DNA of 64,000 nt from Prunella strophiata (lineage: Eukaryota; Chordata; Aves; Passeriformes; Prunellidae). Every line of letters starts with the position of its first letter. The stretch's first letter is position 1. Below, piece by piece: positions 32,725 through 45,100 of the stretch. A program made the position numbers and the translations under genes. The stretch covers positions 3,220,001 through 3,284,000 of the forward strand of contig JAZBQD010000022.1 in assembly GCA_036583965.1 (NCBI GenBank), in the 5' to 3' direction. The notes under the pieces were generated by a model that had not been told where the DNA came from, did not search any database, and worked only from the letters and a program-made list of their open reading frames with translations.

Positions 32725-33965
32725 CTGCTCCAAAAAATATCCCGGGATTGACATTGTCAATTCTCCCTCCTGCTCCAAAATATCCTGGGATTGACATTGT
32801 CAATTCTCCCTCCTGCTCTAAAATATCCAAATATCCTGAAATTGACACAGTACATCCTCCCTCCTGCTCCAAAATATCCCAGGATTGACATTGTCAATTC
32901 TCCCTCCTGCTCCAAAATATCCTGAGATTGACATTGTCAATTCTCCCTCCTGCTCCAAAATATCCAAATATCCTGAAATTGACACAGTTCATCCTTCCTC
33001 CTGCTCCAAAATATCCCGGGATTGACATTGTCAATTCTCCCTCCTGCTCCAAAATATCCCAATATCCTGAAATTGACACAGTTCATCCTCCCTCCTGCTC
33101 CAAAATATCCCGGGACTGACACCATCAATCCTTCCTCCTGCTCCAAAATATCCAAATATCCTGAGATTGACACTGTCCATCCTCTCTCCTGCTCGAAAAT
33201 ATTTTGGGATTGACATTGCCCATCCTCTCTCCTGCTCCAAAATATACCAAGATTGACTTTGTCCATCCTCTCTCCTGCTCTAAAATATACCAATATCCTG
33301 AAATTGACACTATCCAGCTTCCCTCCTGCTCCAAAATATCCAAATATCCTGAGATTGACATTGTCCATCCTCCCTCCTGCTCCAAAATATCCCGGGATTG
33401 ACATTGTCAATTCTCCCTCCTGCTCCAAAATATCCCAATATCCTGAAATTGACACAGTACATCCTCCCTCCTGCTCCAAAATATCCCGGGACTGACACCA
33501 TCAATCCTTCCTCCTGCTCCAAAATATCCAAATATCCTGAGATTGACACTGTCCATCCTTCCTCCTGCTCCAAAATATCCCAGGATTGACATTGTCAATT
33601 CTCCCTCCTGCTCCAAAATATCCAAATATCCTGAGATTGACATTGTCCATCCTCCCTCCTGCTCTAAAATATCCCAATATCCTGAAATTGACACTATCCA
33701 GCTTCCCTCCTGCTCCAAAATATCCAAATATCCTGAGATTGACATTGTCCATCCTTCCTCCTGCTCCAAAATATCCCGGGATTGACATTGTCAATTCTCC
33801 CTCCTGCTCCAAAATATCCCAATATCCTGAAATTGACACAGTTCATCCTCCCTCCTGCTCCAAAATATCCTGGGATTGACACTGTCCATCCTCCCTCCTG
33901 CTCCAAAACACCCCAATATTTTGGGATTGACTCCATCCAGCCTCCCTCCTGCTCCAGGATACCCC
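32725..33965. repeat. 43/52-bp hierarchical minisatellite, about 28 units
   Basis: All units contain tcctgctccaaaatatcc (often preceded by ctccc). Short units of about 43 bp go straight to a ggattgaca word. Long units of about 52 bp have an extra aatatcctga step. Short and long units alternate irregularly, and blocks of several units recur (for example near 33000-33180 and 33380-33560), which shows multi-unit duplication. Frames on both strands encode Ile/Leu/Pro/Ser or Glu/Gly/Arg repeats and are not genes. Confidence 0.96.
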
Positions 33966-34079
33966 AGCATTCCCAGCTGGGTCTCCCCACAGGCTCCCAG
34001 TGCCTCCATGGAGCAGGAGCTGTTCCACACCACCATGGAGATCCTTTCTCTGCCCTCCATGTGTTCAGACCATGAAATA

Positions 34080-34230
34080 TCCCAAGAATTTGGACTTGGA
34101 ACCAGGGTGGTGAAAGCACCAGCAGAGCCTGTGGGCTGCAAATCCCCTCCCTGGTCCCTTGGGGTTGGAATTTGATGATCTTTAAGGTCCCTTTCTACCC
34201 AAACCATTCTCTAATCCTGTGATTCCAAAC
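34080..34230 (+). mobile_element. CR1 LINE 3' tail, plus strand
   Basis: It ends with ttggaatttgatgatcttta, aggtccctttctacccaaac, cattctctaatcctgtgatt, a classic songbird CR1 terminus. The part before about 34150 is only weakly similar. Confidence 0.75.
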
Positions 34231-34904
34231 AATCCCTGATTATGGCACCAAGGTAATCAGCCAGCCCAGCATTTCCCTGGGTGCCTGCCCACCCTGCCAG
34301 CTGTGGGCTCCCATTTCTGCCCCAAATGCCAGGATCCTGCATCTTCACCTCCCACTTTTCTGGCCCTACAAGCAGCTCAGTGTTTGGGAATGAGTCTGGA
34401 TTTTCCAACCCAATGTGCTGGATTGTCTTGTGCAGCAGTGAGAGAAAATCCCAAACCCCTGGACACCACTCCCAGCCACTCCCTGCCCTTCCAGAGGCAC
34501 TCAGCCATGGGCAGGGGGTACCTAAAGCACCAAAGCACAGCAGACAAGGAAATTAAAGCAGCTCAGAGCACTGAACTCCCACAGCTCCCTTCTTCCTGCT
34601 CCAGACTGACACCAAAACAGCCAAAGCTGGACCTGGCTCAGATGCAAAGCAGAAAACCTGGCCCAGGAGCTTTTGCTGAGCAGGAAGTCTGAGTTCCCAG
34701 TTGCTTCCCAGGTGATTTGGGAGCTTGCACAGACCTGTTTGCTCCTCCTCAACAGCAACAGAAACACAGAAATCAGCTCCTGGTGGCAAACTGGAAAATT
34801 CCAGCAGCCACGTGCCAAGTTTTGGGAGCCAACCCCGCAGTGGGGGAGCACCAGATCAGCTGCTGGGAGCTCCAGGAGGGGTCACAGGGGCTGGGGGGGC
34901 TGAT
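34231..34904. other. Unannotated sequence
   Basis: No gene recognised. It includes the second copy of the 55-bp dispersed duplicate at 34395-34452. Confidence 0.4.
34395..34452. repeat. Dispersed 55-bp duplicate, copy 2
   Basis: Matches 32087-32142: cccaatgtgctggatt, then gtgcagcagtgagagaaaa. It lies in the same orientation 2.3 kb away. Confidence 0.8.
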
Positions 34905-35520
34905 GGCAACCCCAGATCCCAACCCCAGATCCCAACCCCAGATCCCAACCCCAAATCCCAACCCCAAATCCCAATCTCAAATCCCAACCCCAAAACCCAA
35001 CCCCAAATCCCAACCTCAAATCCCAACCCCAAATCCCAACCCCAGATCCCAACCCCAAATCCCAACCTCAAATCCCAACCTCAAATCCCAACCCCAGATC
35101 CCAACCCCAAATCCCAACCTCAAATCCCAACCCCAAATCCCAATTTCAAATCCCAATCTCAAAGCCCAACCTCAAAGCCCAACCTCAAATCCCAGCCCCA
35201 GATCCCAATCTCAAATCCCAATCACAAATCCCAGCCCCAAGTCCCAGCTCCAAATCCCAACCCCAAATCCCAACCCCAGATCCCAACCCCAAATCCCAAC
35301 CCCAAATCCCAATCTCAAATCAACCCAATCCACCCAAATCCACCCAATCCAACCCCAAATCCCAACCTCAATCCCAACCCCAAATCCCAACCCCAGATCC
35401 CAACCCCAAATCCCAACCCCAAATCCCAACCCCAAATCCCAACCCCAAATCCCAACCCCAGATCCCAACCCCAAATCCCAGCCCCAAATCCTAACCCCAG
35501 ATCCCAACCCCAAACCCCTC
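34905..35520. repeat. 13-bp C-rich array, about 46 copies
   Basis: The unit aaatcccaacccc, with agatccc, aatctc and agcccc variants, continues for about 615 bp. Around 35320-35350 it is disturbed by acccaatccaccc words. The plus strand has almost no G; the minus strand is GGGGTTGGGATTT repeated, with two G tracts per unit. Since 13 is not a multiple of three, several plus frames stay open for over 250 codons as Pro/Asn/Gln/Ser repeats, and the minus strand gives Gly/Trp/Leu repeats. Confidence 0.97.
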
Positions 35521-37299
35521 CAGCAGACAGCCAGGGTCGTGTCTGAGCAGCCAAAGGACACAGCAGAGGCTGGGGGCCAAATTTCTTTAAGGAACAGCAG
35601 TTTGTGGAAGTGTTCTCCTGCCCAAATGCTTCTTGAGCCCAGCTGGGTGGTGTTTATAGGATGGAGGAGAAGTTTGTGAGCTTTAAAAGAAAGAAAAAGG
35701 CTTAAGGGATATAGGTAATGTAAAAAAAAAAAATCATTGATATGCTGTGAAATCATCAGCAGCATTCAGCCAAAAGCCACTGTTGTGGAGTTTGGAAGGA
35801 TTGGGATAAGTCTGAAAGAATTATTGATAAGCACTTACACCCCATGGCCAGCTGAGGGGAAGAGGCTGAAATGAGGAATTAAAATGACCTGAGCTGTTGG
35901 ATAAATAATTAGGACAGGCAGCTGCTCTCAGGAATGATTTCCAATACCATTTATGAGGAGAACAAATCTATAAAATACACATTTTCCCTCTACAGTCTTA
36001 ATGCCAGCCTTTACTCTTTGCAAATTTATAAACACAATTACATCTCTGCCATTAATTCAATTTTTATCAATTGTTCTGTGCCTAAATGAGATCCCAAATC
36101 CCAATCCTGATTTATAATCCCACACTTCCTGGCCTGGAAGGGATTGCTCCCAAATTCAGCTTTAAAAATATCAAGGATTTAGCCCTAAAGAGAGATTTTG
36201 GATGGAGAAGCTTGGCAAATGAAACTCTCCATTTATCCACAGAGGAAACCTCACATCTGGAATCCCAGAGCTCAGCACTGCCCCAGACTCAGAGCTCTGG
36301 GTGGTCTTTAATTTGAACAAGGAGCTCAGTGCATTATCCAGGGCTGTTCACACCCATTCCCACCCTGCAGAGTGGCAGCATTTCCCCCAAAACCTTTGGT
36401 TTGAACCCCAAATCCACATTTTTCAGAGGATGGTGATGGGCAGCCCATCATCACTGACATCAGAATGCCACAGGTTTTCAGGTAGCACAGATAATTAATG
36501 CTTTAATTAGAACCCAGGCATGATGAAAATATTCAACAGGTACCTCCCAAACAGCAAAAAATAAAGAGCAAAACTCTTTCAAAAGTTAAATTTCCCCCCC
36601 CAGAAAGACAAATCACAACACACAGAAACACAAACTCTCACACCCCTGGGGCTGAGCACCTGCTGGGGCTTTGCAGGAGCTGGGCAGCCCATTCTCCCAA
36701 ATCCCAGCTGCTCCAGTGGGAATTCAAATCTGATTTTTTGCCATGAGGTGGCACCAGGGCCAGCCCTGTCCATGGAAAGAGCAGGCAGCACAAGGTGGGG
36801 TTTGTTTTTGTGCATGTTTGGATGTTTCACAGCTCTGCTGAGGAGAGGAAATAGCTTTGTAAAGGGAACAGACTTTCCACTCCTCCTCTTTTTCCAGCTC
36901 CAAGCTTTGGATGTGTCTGAGCCATCCCAAGCCATGAAATTTGGGATAAATTGCTCTGTGAGGAGGCTGAACTCAGCTGCCCTTGCCCTCTCCATGCCCA
37001 GTGCCAGCCTGGGGGCCAGGGAGGAGCTGCCATTCCCTGCTCCCACCCTGGGGCTGAATTCCCCCTCTCCCTCTGCTCTGCAGGCAGTGGCTCAGGCTAA
37101 ACCCAGATAATCTGTCTGGACTGCAGGAGATAATCCCTGGGGATACACAAAGTGTTGTGTGGAACCAGGGCTGCCCAGGAGCAGGGAGCTGCCCCTTCCT
37201 CTCAGAACCCAGCACATCCCTCTGGCTGCCCTGGGTGGCTCCAGCCCCTGGCAGGGGGCTCAGAGCCCTTGGCACACAGCCCAAGACCCCTGTGCCTTT
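35521..37299. other. Mostly repeat-free sequence with possible conserved block
   Basis: An A run lies at about 35722-35733. From about 35760 to 36080 the DNA is AT-rich, has words such as ttattgataagc and aataattagg, and has no copy elsewhere in the window. No gene was recognised in the frames at 36086-37110. Confidence 0.3.
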
Positions 37300-37905
37300 G
37301 ATTTTGAGCCATGGAAAAAATTACCAACCTTATATGAAGAGTTGCAAGCCACAAAAATTAAGTAGAGTAATAATTAGTTTATCACAGGGTGAAAAAGTAG
37401 AATTTTGGGGTTTTTTAGAATGAGGGTTTGGGGGGCAAGATGGAAGAATTTGGGCATGTTCTGTCCTTCTTTCTCCTTCTTCACAGCCTCCATCTTCTGG
37501 GTGATGGTGGCACTTTTGGGTTGGTTTAGAGTAGAGTTGGACTGTGTAACACAGGTGATAGGTATTGGAAAATAACTGTAAATAATGTACAGGGAGTTTT
37601 TAGTATAAAAAGACAACACCACCCAGAGGTGGGCAGTGTGCCCTGGACAGACCTGGGCTGGTCAGGGAGAAAATTTGTTAGATAAGAAATAATAAACAAC
37701 CTTGAAAACTGCACAAGAAGACTCCTGACTCCTTCTTTGGTGCTCAGGCTGGGACACAGAGACTCTCAAACATCTCGGGGTCATCTCCAGCTCCTCAGAG
37801 ACCCCTGACATCTTCCCTCTGATCCCCACAAGGGTCAAGCCCTGAAGAAGTTCCCAAACCCCCCCTGACCCCACAAGGGCTCCTTTGAACACAACAAACT
37901 TCATT
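37300..37905 (+). mobile_element. Solo LTR-like element, plus strand (copy D)
   Basis: Has a U3-like part with ggcaagatggaag and a ccttctttctccttcttc block, a gtataaaaag TATA-like word at about 37604, and a gaaataataaacaacc polyadenylation-like region at about 37685. A ctgactccttctttggtgct segment and a downstream part ending near gaacacaacaaa follow. The order U3, TATA, AATAAA, U5 is typical of an LTR. No coding sequence is attached, so it appears to be solo. The outer borders are approximate. Confidence 0.6.
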
Positions 37906-40900
37906 TTCCAGCCCCACTTTGTCCATCATAATCATGACTGAAGATGAAATGAAGATGCCAGCTGATTCCAGCTCCCATCCCTGTGGTTCCCCATTTCTGG
38001 GTGCTTTTGCCCCTCTTTTCTGCCTTTCCCCAGCTCATTTTCCTCTGGCCAGGCTTCCCTGGGGCTCAGTGTTCATAAATCAGGAGGCCAGAGGGGCTCG
38101 TGTTTCACAGAGGCCACGGGGCTTCCACAAATTAAGTTTTGTTTGAACTGGAGGATCGTTTTTAGTAAACCAAACAAACTCCTTGACCTGACTTGTACTG
38201 CAGCAGAACGAGCCCAGAAAGAGCTCCTGGCTGCAGCAGGAAGGTATTTTGTTTAAAAAAAAATTTAAAAAGTCAAGTGAAACAGCTTCTTGTGGCACTG
38301 CTGAGGGAATGGAAGGTCTGAGGAGACACCCTCAGCTCAGACATTCTCCTGGGTCCAAGTGTGATCTCTGTGAGGGCTCTTTATACAATCCTGGCAGCCC
38401 TTAAATTGCCATTTTGCACTTTAAGATGCTTTTCTTGGTGTCATGTTTGGTCCCACTGAGCAGTTTTTCCTCTCCTTTGGGTCCCTGGCCTCAGCAGCAG
38501 GATTATATGGGCATTTTTTATTGTATTTTAGCCAGAGTTGAGATGAGCTAAGATGCTCAACTGATTTAATTTGGTTCCATCAAAGGCCATGAGGCTTCAG
38601 CTTGCAGCACCTCTGCCCCATCCCTTCCTTTAAAAACTCAACTCTTCATCACCAAAAATGACAGATTTCACTGCCAGGATGATCACAAATCCCATTTCTA
38701 ACTGCAGCCTCCAAGATCCACAGAAAACCCAATCCCTTTCCAGGAATGGATCATTCCATCATTTTCCATCTGAATCTTTCCCAGCTCCTGCAGAGCCCTC
38801 AGGACCTGTTACTGCCAGTTCCATAAATGGGGCTCCACTCCTGCCATGTCCAACCCAAAACCAGAAATTCTGGGACTCTTTGCCCCAGTTCTGTGCTCAG
38901 CTCTTCACTCCAGGGATATTTCAGCCCATATCTCACTTTTATTTTATTTTTTTTTATTTTTTTTTAAGGAGCTGTGTATTTTAAAAAGCCAGACGAGGAG
39001 CTCCAGCTGAAGGATTCAATTGACAAAGGTCAGCAGCAAACATGACTAATCCATTATGCTGTTAAACAACTCAACATGCAGGGGTTAATCAATGCTAGCC
39101 CAAGGTCTAATCCCTCTTTCTGCTAAATAACTCACTGAAAACAAACTCTGCCTGCTAATGTCCTGCAAAGGAAGATAAATGCACACCAGGCTCGAGGAGG
39201 TTCAGTTTTCAGAGCTCTCAGCTCCTCCAAAGCCTGACTACTGTCAGCCTGGCCAGATGTTATTCCCATCCTTGCAAGGAGAGGGATTAGGGGAAGGTTT
39301 GGTGGCATCCTGCCAACTTAAAAAAAAAAAAAAAATTAAAAAAAATCATTCAGAATGCTGGATTGCTCAAGCTGGGCTAGCAGGGCTGTCCTGCACAGAG
39401 CCAGGCCCTGTTCCCAGGGGATATTCCCTATTGCTGTGCATATTCCAGCCCCCTCCCTATTTATAGCCCTGCTTTTGGCTTTTCCAGGATGGTAATTTCA
39501 TGCTGCTCATAAATCTCCCCCTGCAATCTGGAGTTTGTGGGGCAGCAAGGGGAGGAAGCTGAGCTGGTGCAGGAGCTCTGCTCAGACACCAAAATGCACT
39601 CAGGGGCAATCAGAGCTGCCTTGTGCTGTCTCTCCTGTTGCAAGGGTTTGCTCCAAGCTGCAGGAGGTTTTTGGAGACCTGTGACAGCGTTTCCTTCCCC
39701 AGGACAGAGCTCCTGGCACCACCAAGGCCTGGCAAATCCCATTTGGCATTATGGCACAGAAGCCTCCTGATTTTCCTTGCTTTTCTCTCACTTCTGGGAT
39801 GGCATTTTCCCCTCCAAAGGGAGTAGAAACTTTCATTTGACATTTAAAGATGTTGGGAGGAGACTGCTCCTAGTTTAGGCTCCACAGTATTGGAATTACA
39901 AAAGTTAATTTGTCTTTAAATCCTTCTGTGTCCCACAGAATTTAGGGCGGCCTCACAAAACTCCTTGGAATAAATGGCCTTACACAGAATTCCTGCTTTT
40001 GACAAATTCCACAAGCAGGGATTGATTCTCTGGCTGCAGAGACTCAGATGCCACATTTTCCTTTTTCCCTGGCCATGCTTCCACCACCAACAACTCAGGA
40101 AAGCCTTTGGGCTGTGCCCATCCTTGTGTTTGTTCCACCCAGAGCTGCAGCACTGCAGTAAAACAGCTTTTACTCCAAACACCTCACTGCTACACATCAA
40201 CAGGCTCTTTATGCTTAGAAATGATGCTCAATTCCTGAGGAAAAATGATTAAAACAAACCATTTTCTCAGTTGCTTCCAATGTAAAGGTCCCTCAACTTC
40301 CACATAACTTTACTTTTCATCAGGACTCTTTCTCCTGCCTCTGCTCAGCACTGAGCAACCTGCAGGAGGGTTGCTGCTGGGTTAAGCACCCAAAAAACCT
40401 CTCTTTTTCTAATCTGACTTTTTAAAATACATCTTTGGGGATTGCAAAGTCCACAGAGTGGCTCCAAGGGGAAATTGTTGCTTTTTCCCCTCTGAGCTCT
40501 CCAGGACCACCTCAATCTGGTACAACCTATGAGAAATTATGATTCCAAACAGAGTCTGAAACAAACTCTTTAAACCTCAAAAAAAAAACCCAAAAACCCT
40601 TCAAGTCTCCTCTGAAAGAGCCCAGGATGGAGCAGGAGGCAGCAGATGTGGAAAGCAGATGTGAGAGGGGAGGAAATCGGGTTTGCAGGAGCCGAGGAAA
40701 GGAAGCGCGGAGCCCGCGGGAGCAGCACCTGTCCTGCTGGATTTGGGGTTTTCTCCCAAAAAAACCCCTCTGGAACAGGGACAAGGCACTCCCAGCCTGT
40801 CCCACAGGCTCTGCAGATTTGTCTCCATGCAGCAGGAAGCAGTCTAGCCTGGACAGACCAGGAGACAGCAGCAGGGACTGGGATGAGAACTTCCAGCAAC

Positions 40901-42033
40901 GAGATGTGCAGAATTCCTGCCTGGAGTGGGAGCTGGCCATGAAAACCCAGGGAAAAAAACATCTCCCTGAGCCACTGGCATGGGGAAGAAAGTGAAAATA
41001 TTTCCCAGCTCTTGCACTGACTCGCAGTGAATCAATCCTTGTGAACAGCAGTTCCTGTGCTGGCTGCAGGAGTTCTGGTGAGAAAAGCCCTGAATTGGGG
41101 TATTTTGAGCTGCAGAACTGATTCAGAGCACAGATTTACACCTGGCCTCCCCCTCCCCAGCCAGCAAAGAGAAATGAGAAGTTTCCACAGGGTTCAGTCC
41201 CAGAGAAGCAGAGCTTGCCAACCCCAAAGGAAGCAAACATGTCAAAATCATTCTCAGACAGCTCTGAAAAATATCCTGCAAATCTTCCACCTGTGGCTTT
41301 TCACTCGATCCAATCCAAGGCACGAAAATCTCAGAAGTGGCTTTTTTTTTCAGGCATGGAGAGCTTTAATTCAGTGCTAATTTTGGGGTGCAGGATTTGG
41401 ATGGTGTTGAATGGAAATTGCTCAGTCACATCATACAGAATTTAGGGGTTTTTGGCACATTTTGTGGTAGCTGAGCTGTGTTTTAGTGTGAGGAACATCC
41501 CCAGATGTGCTGCTCCAACCCTTTCCCAACATGCTGGGCCTCTCCAGCACCTGCATTTTTGCATCCCCCAGTGAACAACTCAAAACCTCTGAATCTTTGT
41601 ATTCCTCAAGCACAGCCTGAGCAAATTCCTCACCCAGGTTGGAAACAAATCCACCAAAACCTCAGCCCCTGCTCCCCTGTAAAACCATTATCCTCCAGAT
41701 CCCTCAGTGGGAATAAAACCAGCCCAGTGCTGCTCTGCACTCTCCTTGCTGCATCCCAAATCCTGACCCTGCAGGAATCCCCAGGGGAACCTCTGGAATC
41801 CCAAAGCTCCCCCAAATTCCCAGCAGTGACTCTGTTTGCTCATTTCTCCCTGTGATTCATTTCACCACCCCCTGGGACAGCACAGAAACGTGGCTGGGGC
41901 TGTTTTAGCTGCTGCCAGAATCTGATAAGTCATATCTGTGTCCTCCTCATCATTTCCATTCACTGGAATCCCATGGTTACAGCAGGACAATATTTTGTAA
42001 TAAATTGTGGCCTTCAGAGTCACTGAGCACTTC
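37906..42033. other. Unannotated sequence with scattered simple tracts
   Basis: About 4.1 kb without recognised transposons. Simple tracts are aaaaaaaattt at 38255-38270, t-rich at 38938-38966, and A-rich at 39319-39347. Repeat-free, AT-rich, possibly conserved patches are seen at about 38340-38590, 38985-39180 and 41880-42005. No frame (up to 137 codons) has a domain. Confidence 0.35.
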
Positions 42034-42132
42034 AGTTCAGAATTTCAGTAGTTCAGAATTTGAGAAGTTCAGAATTTCAGAAATTCAGAATTTCAGAAGT
42101 TCAGAATTTCAGAATTTCAGAATTTCAGTTTT
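42034..42132. repeat. Short degenerate repeat of about 10 bp (ttcagaattt)
   Basis: The words ttcagaattt and cagaagttcagaa recur about nine times over 100 bp with single-base slips. It is a simple low-complexity array. Confidence 0.9.
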
Positions 42133-45100
42133 TATAGCAGGGTTGAGACCAACATTTGCTGTTCAAAATGTCCCTTCAGTGGGGCTGAAGTTGGTTCGCC
42201 TGCAGATCCTGGAAATTCATGCCCCAAAAGGAAAATTTGCTGGGAATTATGCAAACAACAGAGCAGAATCAGCATCAAGGATAAAAATAAATCTGGAATC
42301 AAGAAAAATAATCAAGAGAAAGTTTGGGGTGAAGTTTGAGCCATTGGGGAGATTATTTGCAGGATTTATCTCAGGAACTGTGGAAAAGTGATGTGGGATG
42401 AGGGCATGGGCACGAAGAGAAAGTCCTGAGGGGCAGAGGGATGAGCCCAGCACCCCACAAATGTTGTCTCCACATGGATGTGGAGCTCTCCATGTCCATG
42501 GAGCCCAGCAGAGCCTCTCTCACTGCTTTTCCCCAGCTGGAATTGGGCTGCAAACCCTTCTGGAGCCTCCTCACCCCTCTCCTGGTGGCTCTGCTCCCAG
42601 CCAGGAGCTCTCCCTCCCATCCCTCCTGCCCAGGAAGGGTCCCCCAAAGCAGGCAGAGCATTTCCAGAGCTGTGCTGAAGCCAAATGGCAATTACCAGGG
42701 TGAGTTCAGCCCTGGCAGCCCCTGCCATGGCAGGCTGTTAATATTATTACTTCCAACAGCAGCTCTGTTGTTCCCCAAGTGCTCTGCTGGCACCAGAACC
42801 CCTGGGGAGGAGGAAAAGAGCTGCTCTCCATAGCATCACTCCCATTAAAGCTCAGGAATATGAGCAGGAGATAATCTGTGCCCTTTGTTAGCAGCAGGAG
42901 GGGCTGAAAAGTCCAGATTTTGATAATTCTGTGAGCATCCCTCCCCAGCAGCCTTTGCTGGGCACTCAGCACGGGTTTGTTCCCAAAAAAAGCAGGAATT
43001 TCTCCAGAGTCCCCCCTTTCCCTGCAGCAGCAGAAATTCAGAAATGCATCTGTGCCAGGGGAACAGCAGGAACCCAACCCTTGCTGCCACAGACCCTGAA
43101 ATAAATCAGATTTTTCCCCCTGTCATGGCTTTGCCCCGTGGCACTGCCACTGTCTCTTCCCAGTGTTTTGGAAGTGGCTCTTGCCTGGATTTAGTCTGGA
43201 AAAATCCCCACATTCAGAGGTGAGAGACAAGATTCCTACCACACTTCAGGGGAAGGTGGAAAGATGAGGAGAGTGCCATAAAAAATGTTTTTCTCCGGAG
43301 CTTGTTAAAATCCTGCACGAAAATTTGGAACTTCTGGAGAGCAGGCAGCATGAATACGGATTAAATAAAAAAAATACAAATATTTCTGTTTCACATCTGT
43401 GGAAGAGCCAAACATGAGCATTTTCAGGATATTTAGGAAGGCTTAATTAAATTTTTTTCCAAGGAAAAAACAGCACAGCACATCAGCCTCCTCCAAGAGC
43501 TGAATTACTCTTGGCTTTGCCATTCCCATCCCTGATCCTTCCAGAGGTTTGACAACAGTGCAGCTCCAGCTGACAACACACAACAAGAAGAGCCAGGGCC
43601 AGGCTCAATCCCACCCTGTGGAATACACCCCATCCTCTTCCCTGCCTTCCAGAACCATCCAAGATATTTGCATTTCTCACAGCCTTTGACTCGAGGAGAG
43701 AAAAAGGGAATTTTTGCTTTGCCAAACACATCCTGCAGCTCCAAGACACCATAATGAATCCACCAGCCCTCTGAGATATCCCATGGAAAAAGCTCCAGCC
43801 CTCCAGGCTCTTGGACAAAGCTTCCTTTTTCCCCTTGTTAGGGCTGGGATGGACACAGGGAACAGCTGGGATGTTGTTTGGGTTTTTAACAAGAGCAATT
43901 CCATTTCATGGAATGGGAAATTTATGAGCTGCTCAGCCTTAGGAATGGTTAAGTTCAGGGACTCTGGGATCCAGAGGCATCTCAGTAATGGAAAATTTGT
44001 GTTCTCCAGGATCTGTGAGCTGCAAGGAAGAAACCCTGACCCTCAGGGATTGATGTTCCTCAAGTGGCACCACGAGACAGAGGTGACATCCCAGTTGTGA
44101 CCTGGAATATCCCAATCCACAGCTGGGATTTGAATTTCTTCTGGGCTTTTCTTTCCCTTAACTGCCTCCAGCAACACGAGCCTGGAGCTTTGGGAACCAA
44201 AGCTTCAGCTCCAAGCCCAGTTTCAGCTCAGAGGTTGTAAATCCATGAGCAGAATCCCTCCTACAATGGGAAAAGCTTCCCAAGGCCTTGGGAATGGGGG
44301 ATGAGCAGTGCCTGCCTCCCTTCCCCCTCAAAACAAAGGTTCCCACAAAGCTTGGAGAAATAAATCCATGGTAACATTGCAAAAAATGTAATACCTGGCA
44401 TTGGGAAGGAGCTGCCAAGACACTGACTGTGAGACAGAAAGCAGCCTGCTCAGAAATCCCAGGGCAGGAAATCCATCCCAGGAGGGAACAGACAGAGCTT
44501 TTGCTACTGTAAATAGACCTTTTCATTCTTCTGGAGTGTTTGGAGGCCAAACCACTGTCCCAGCATGCTGGAAAGTGTAAGTCAGTGTCTCACTTCTCTG
44601 CAGAAGAGGAACATTCAACAGGCAGGGCAGGACAGATGGATCCATTCCTGCAGGGAGCTGGCAGGGCAGGGACACACACATCCCAAAATGCCCCCACACA
44701 GGGTGGAAAGAGCTGACACTGAGGGAGCAGAGCTCCAGGACATGCCTCTCTTGGCTCAGCTCTACAACGTGACACATTTGCAGGCTGGGATGGGGATTAG
44801 AAATGGTTTTTCATACCCTGCTGGTGCCTTTTTCCTTTATTTCCAAAGCTGGGAGGTCTCTTGTCCTGGGCAGGAAATTATTTAGGGGAGCTTTAAGAAA
44901 GAAAATTCTCCTTTTGCCTTCATTGCCAGGCTGGAGCCCTCCCCAGCTGAATGAGGAGCTGATCCCAGCCATTCCCAAACACCCCCAGACAGAGGGATTC
45001 ACTTTCCAGAGGAGCTCCCTGAGGAAATCCCAGTTTTAGGAGAGGAAGGGAGCACCCATCATCCTACCACGGAGCAGCTGGGAGCTGAAAGAGGAAGGAC

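Noticed and set aside
33022..33879. Many overlapping 60-180-codon frames in the 43/52-bp array
   Set aside because: Peptide repeats on both strands track the DNA unit; no gene model is possible.
34717..35679. Open frames of 273 and 320 codons rich in Pro, Asn and Gln
   Set aside because: They are translations of the 13-bp array in different phases; the non-repeat ends show no domain.
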